Below are positions 19,608 through 23,174 of a stretch of 23,174 nucleotides of DNA, piece by piece. The first letter of the stretch is position 1, and every line of letters starts with the position of its first letter. A model generated the notes under the pieces. It was not told the origin of the DNA. It made no database searches and saw only the letters and a list, made by a program, of their open reading frames with translations. This DNA comes from Silene noctiflora (taxonomy: Eukaryota > Streptophyta > Magnoliopsida > Caryophyllales > Caryophyllaceae), in NCBI GenBank assembly GCA_009801015.1, contig VHZZ01026546.1:1-23174 (forward strand). Direction: 5' to 3'. Made by a program: the position numbers and the translations under genes.

Positions 19608-20732
19608 CATATATAAAAAATATATAAATAGTCATTTAAATTTTTTAATTATAATATCATTTAATATTATAGTATGAATGTACAAAATTTTTCACATTCA
19701 AATTAAAGTATAAAATTGAGTTGAAATTCAATATTCATAATACTCCTAACATTTAGACCAAATTGATATATAATTGGTATAATAGTCGGTGAAGACTTTT
19801 TTATGCCCGTGTCTCATATCTTCACCCAAGCATTCATAAACCAATGCGCTTATACTCATATCTTATTTTATAACGATAATAACTTCGAATGTAAGCGAAT
19901 TACACTCGTCCCAGAAGTTTTAAATCAATAACTAAAAAATGTAATAAATTCTTAAATCAACGAAAACTTCAAACATATTTGGTGTGCATGCGGGTATATC
20001 CCTGTCCCATCACCCATCACAGGTGAAATATTTGTACCTGTATCCCTCTGCAAATGCTCTACCCATGCATACCCTCCCCAACGGGGACGCGTGTAGTGCA
20101 TCACCCATTGTACCCGCTCAACCAACATCTGTATTCCTTACTAATAATCACAGTATACATGATCCAAATAATTATAATTAAAAGGTGCACGTGTAAAATA
20201 GGTATTGTATTGCTTAAGGGGTATACATCTGATCTTTATGGATTATTTTTTCCTTATGTTTTTAACACTACACAACAATCTTGGTGTAATTTTTAAAAAC
20301 TTAATATGATATGGACCATATAAAGTTATGTTATTAAAACATGGTAGGAATGAATTTTTTTTTATAATTTTAAAAATATAAAAATACTAAAATTTTCATA
20401 TAATCTGCAAATTATTAAATCTTTTTTTTTTCTTCTAGTTCTACTAATTTAATTTGATAGTAAACCTTGTTAAATATATTTTGCTAACCTTATCCGTTAT
20501 TATAAATTTTATTGATTCCACTATTTGCCTAATAGATTACTTACAGACTAAAACTCGTTACTACCCATATTTTTTTGTGGGGGTATATAGATTTTTAGTA
20601 CACGATTTTACACTAAATTAATATAACCTTTTTTCCCCAACACCTTAGTAAAACATAGTTATGATGTTGAAAAACACCCATAAATAATTGGCTAATTGTA
20701 TATACCCTCATAAAAAAACTTCCCCACAAACT
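19608..20732. other. AT-rich intergenic DNA, no gene seen
   Basis: The segment includes the possible body of the Helitron-type element and a more GC-rich patch at about 19985-20120 with repeated ACCCATCAC and TACCC words. No reading frame looks like a real protein. It ends at the target duplication GTAAG (20733-20737) of LTR D. Confidence 0.5.
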
Positions 20733-21222
20733 GTAAGTGTAACACCCCCATACGCCAAGGTGTCTTACCAAGGCCACCCTAGGCATGAAAGTGTTATCAT
20801 CTCGGTTACCCGAGGCAATGAATATCAAATGGACCATCAAGAAACGTACTTTAATAAATAATTTAAACTGTTTACAAGTCAAAGCCAGAACTGTCTAACA
20901 AAATACAACTGTTTCAAAAGGTCTAGCAACTAAAGCCAATACAATTCATATCACAACGGAAGACTCTTCTAGTCATCATGTGGTGACTCGACCCAGCTAT
21001 CCCTCGCGCATCAGCTCATACCTGCTCAACAACTGCTCACCATCCCCGAATGAATCATCACAGTTTTCAAAACATTAAACGGGGTCAGTTACTAACAACA
21101 TACATCCAATTACAAAAGTACAACATATACCACATTCAACTCCACCATCACACCACACCACTGACTACACACTAAAGTGTGTAGCCCTGTCGGAATACCA
21201 ACACAACAGGTATTCCACTCCG

Positions 21223-21460
21223 NCAGTGGGGGACCGCAGCCGTACCCACCAAATCCCCGTTCATCCAATTCGAGCGTAAAACCCATGTTTATTAATGTGC
21301 AAATCCCCTTCTATGGCGGGTTCCACAGAGGGTGAATCAAGNCAGTGGGGGACCGCAGCCGTACCCACCAAATCCCCGTTCATCCAATTCGAGCGTAAAA
21401 CCCATGTTTATTAATGTGCAAATCCCCTTCTATGGCGGGTTCCACAGAGGGTGAATCAAG
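21223..21460. repeat. Exact 118-bp direct duplication beside two N characters (probable assembly artefact)
   Basis: Bases 21224-21341 and 21343-21460 read the same. They are separated by an N at 21342, and another N at 21223 precedes the first copy. LTRs A and B have this segment once. The pattern repeats that at 3116-3306. Confidence 0.82.
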
Positions 21461-22034
21461 GGTGTGAAATCACTCCCGCAAGTGACTTCACTTAGCCGAG
21501 GGCGCGCCTCACAACATAGATAACACATTCAATAATTAAACAACAACAATACCAGCAACATCCAACAACCATAGATACATATCAATAATCACAACCATGT
21601 AATCAATAACCGAGTAGGGAAACCCTACCTGAATAACAAATCACCATGCAACCAATTCAGCAATCAGAAACGCTCCTCTATGAAGTCACCTCCTATAAAC
21701 ACATAATCCATACAATCACAAACCAATAACAACAATTCCCCCAATTCCTCCCAAATCACCCAATTAGGGTTTAGTCAAAATCAACAAAACAATATAAAGA
21801 CGGTACATAGATCTTACCCACAAAACGACAATCTCAAAGGTATAAAGAACTCCAAAATACGATGACTCTAACCCTTGGATTTGATAACAACGGGAAGTGG
21901 AAAACACAAACTTACGTTCTCTCTTTTTGAAGGATTTTTTGAGAAAAAGATAAAGTGAAAAGAAACTGACGGAAAATTTAATATATCATTCCACGCGTTG
22001 TTAGCAAACCAAGTTAAAATAACCCGCAGACCAA

Positions 22035-22162
22035 CTTACTCAATCGAGTAAGTCACTTACTCGATCGAGTGTCACACATACTCGATCGAGTACCCAACAA
22101 CCAGACCCTGATTCTAAAACACACTTACTTACTCAACAGAGTAAGTCCCACTCGATAGAGTA
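22035..22162. repeat. Cluster of ACTCGATCGAGT palindromes in LTR D
   Basis: Five imperfect or perfect copies of a 12-16 bp palindrome occur in about 130 bp: ACTCAATCGAGT, ACTCGATCGAGT twice, ACTCAACAGAGT and ACTCGATAGAGT. Equivalent clusters lie in LTR A (1766-1893) and LTR B (1956-2105), with one or two copies in LTR C (about 4470-4505) and in the leader of A (118-150). Confidence 0.88.
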
Positions 22163-22487
22163 CCCACAGGCACAGAAAACCGTAGTATTACAGTAAGTAT
22201 GATACTCTTTTATTATAATATACACGTAAATAATATATAGAGTATGAAATAGTAAAATTTATATTATCTAGTTGTACGCTCTTTTTATCATAAGACAGAC
22301 TTATTGTTATTGTATAAGTTAAAAGAAACATGAGAGTTATGCCTTTTGACTTAGTGTTACTGTCTTATCTTATACGGATTAAAATAATTTGTGTAGTCAA
22401 TATTAATTAATTGTATGTCATATATGAGGAACCTTTAATGAGTTCTATTAGCTAACATAAATACATTAAGGTAGTAGGTCTTACTTA

Positions 22488-22579
22488 AGACCGTCTTAAA
22501 TTAAGATCTTTCACAACCTGCATTTTATTTCCATCTTATTTAAATCAGTAATGAATGTCGTCTTAACTTAAGACGGTTT
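22488..22579. repeat. Small foldback with TTAAGACGGT-type arms
   Basis: AGACCGTCTTAAATTAAGA (22488-22506) pairs with TCTTAACTTAAGACGGTTT (22561-22579) with two mismatches around a 54-bp loop. A similar TTAAGAGACGGTC word lies at about 10752. This is probably a MITE-like terminal repeat family. Confidence 0.55.
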
Positions 22580-22633
22580 TAACTAAGAATTTGTGAAATT
22601 GGAAACTCGTTTACGAAAGGTTTGCAATTTTCA

Positions 22634-22636
<3 letters not shown>

Positions 22637-22703
<67 letters not shown>
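22637..22703. repeat. (AT)33 microsatellite
   Basis: An uninterrupted run of about 67 bases of alternating A and T. Such tracts form cruciforms or slipped DNA and are usually highly variable. Confidence 0.95.
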
Positions 22704-22706
<3 letters not shown>

Positions 22707-23174
22707 GATTTTCGGAGGAGCATTTAAGTAATTGTAAAATTAATCAATGGCTTATGGTTCAAAGTAACATAATAGCCAAGAAAAAAGATTGTAAAAGAAA
22801 ATTTAAGTGCATTTTATAATAATGAAGCTTTTTTTTTAAGGTAAATCAAAAGACTATTATTATGTAATAATGTTATTAGATTATTTTTGGTAATTATAAT
22901 ATAATATAACTTATAATTAAGATCATGAGTATTAATAGATTATAGTGTCTTATTTTTTGCAGTTATCATAAGATAAGATTCTCGAATAGAGTTTTATACT
23001 TAGGCGGGAAAAAAATCAAGGAAATAGTGATATGTGTCAAGTTTAGTGAGTAGTGATTCTTCTATTATAGTTTTATATAGATAGACTAAATTGGGTGTTG
23101 ATGATCAAATCAATCAATATCAATATTATATATATATTCTTGAAACCAAGGGATTTCAATGTAATTAAATAAAT

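Larger units (their letters stand above)
20738..22192 (-). mobile_element. LTR D: solo LTR of family 1 with perfect target duplication GTAAG
   Basis: It starts TGTAACACCCCC and ends GTAGTATTACA, is flanked by GTAAG on both sides (20733-20737 and 22193-22197), and lacks a PBS, PPT or coding sequence. The orientation is that of LTR A, here minus because A's PBS defines the minus direction. The apparent 1455 bp includes a 119-bp artefact (118-bp copy plus N), giving a true length near 1336 bp. Five ACTCGATCGAGT-type palindromes lie at 22035-22162. It is the product of recombination between the two LTRs of a full element. Confidence 0.92.
22198..23174. other. AT-rich intergenic DNA, no gene seen
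   Basis: Apart from the foldback at 22488-22579 and the (AT)n tract at 22637-22703, I recognise nothing in this stretch. Reading frames are short on both strands. Confidence 0.5.

Noticed and set aside
19984-20181. A small gene in the GC-richer patch
   Set aside because: Overlapping short frames in two registers with no protein features; repeated ACCCATCAC words indicate low-complexity sequence.

Overview
This is nuclear DNA of a flowering plant (a core eudicot). It carries one intact intron-rich nuclear gene with a plastid-targeting leader, many GT-AG introns, and several lineages of plant Ty3/gypsy LTR retrotransposons. LTRs crowded with short TACTCGATCGAGTA-type palindromes remind me of Caryophyllales genomes, but that is an impression from memory and the species cannot be fixed from the sequence.

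Left half (1-10631): a stack of nested LTR retrotransposons with no host gene. Reading TG/CA ends, primer-binding sites (PBS), polypurine tracts (PPT) and residual coding, I infer this order from outside to inside: LTR H (+, 9641-10482), containing element F (-, 5' LTR 6834-9640, PBS, broken gag to 5666), containing element C (+, pol tail 3996-4229, PPT, 3' LTR 4442-5665), containing LTR E (-, 3403-3995), containing element B (+, 3' LTR 1929-3402), containing element A (-, 5' LTR 597-1921, PBS 582-593, leader running off the left edge). A separate solo LTR, G (7164-8419), sits inside the LTR of F with a clean 5-bp target duplication. The missing halves of A, B, E, C, F and H should all lie to the left of the window.

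Centre (10975-17955, + strand): a complete nine-exon gene for Chloroplast Sensor Kinase (CSK), reconstructed at 624 residues with every exon in phase. It is the plastid homologue of cyanobacterial Hik2: a GAF-type sensor region followed by a histidine-kinase-like core in which the phospho-acceptor His is Glu. In the known plant system it links photosynthetic redox state to plastid transcription. Its introns hold a SINE-like sequence, foldback elements, tandem repeats and a perfect 36-bp palindrome.

Right part (17956-23174): the probable CSK 3' UTR, then AT-rich DNA without recognisable genes, Helitron-type 3' termini, a solo LTR (D, 20738-22192) of the same family as A, B and C with a perfect GTAAG target duplication, a small foldback, and a long (AT)n microsatellite.

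Two of the four single N characters (3211 and 21342) separate exact direct duplications of 95 and 118 bp, which look like assembly joins and not biology.
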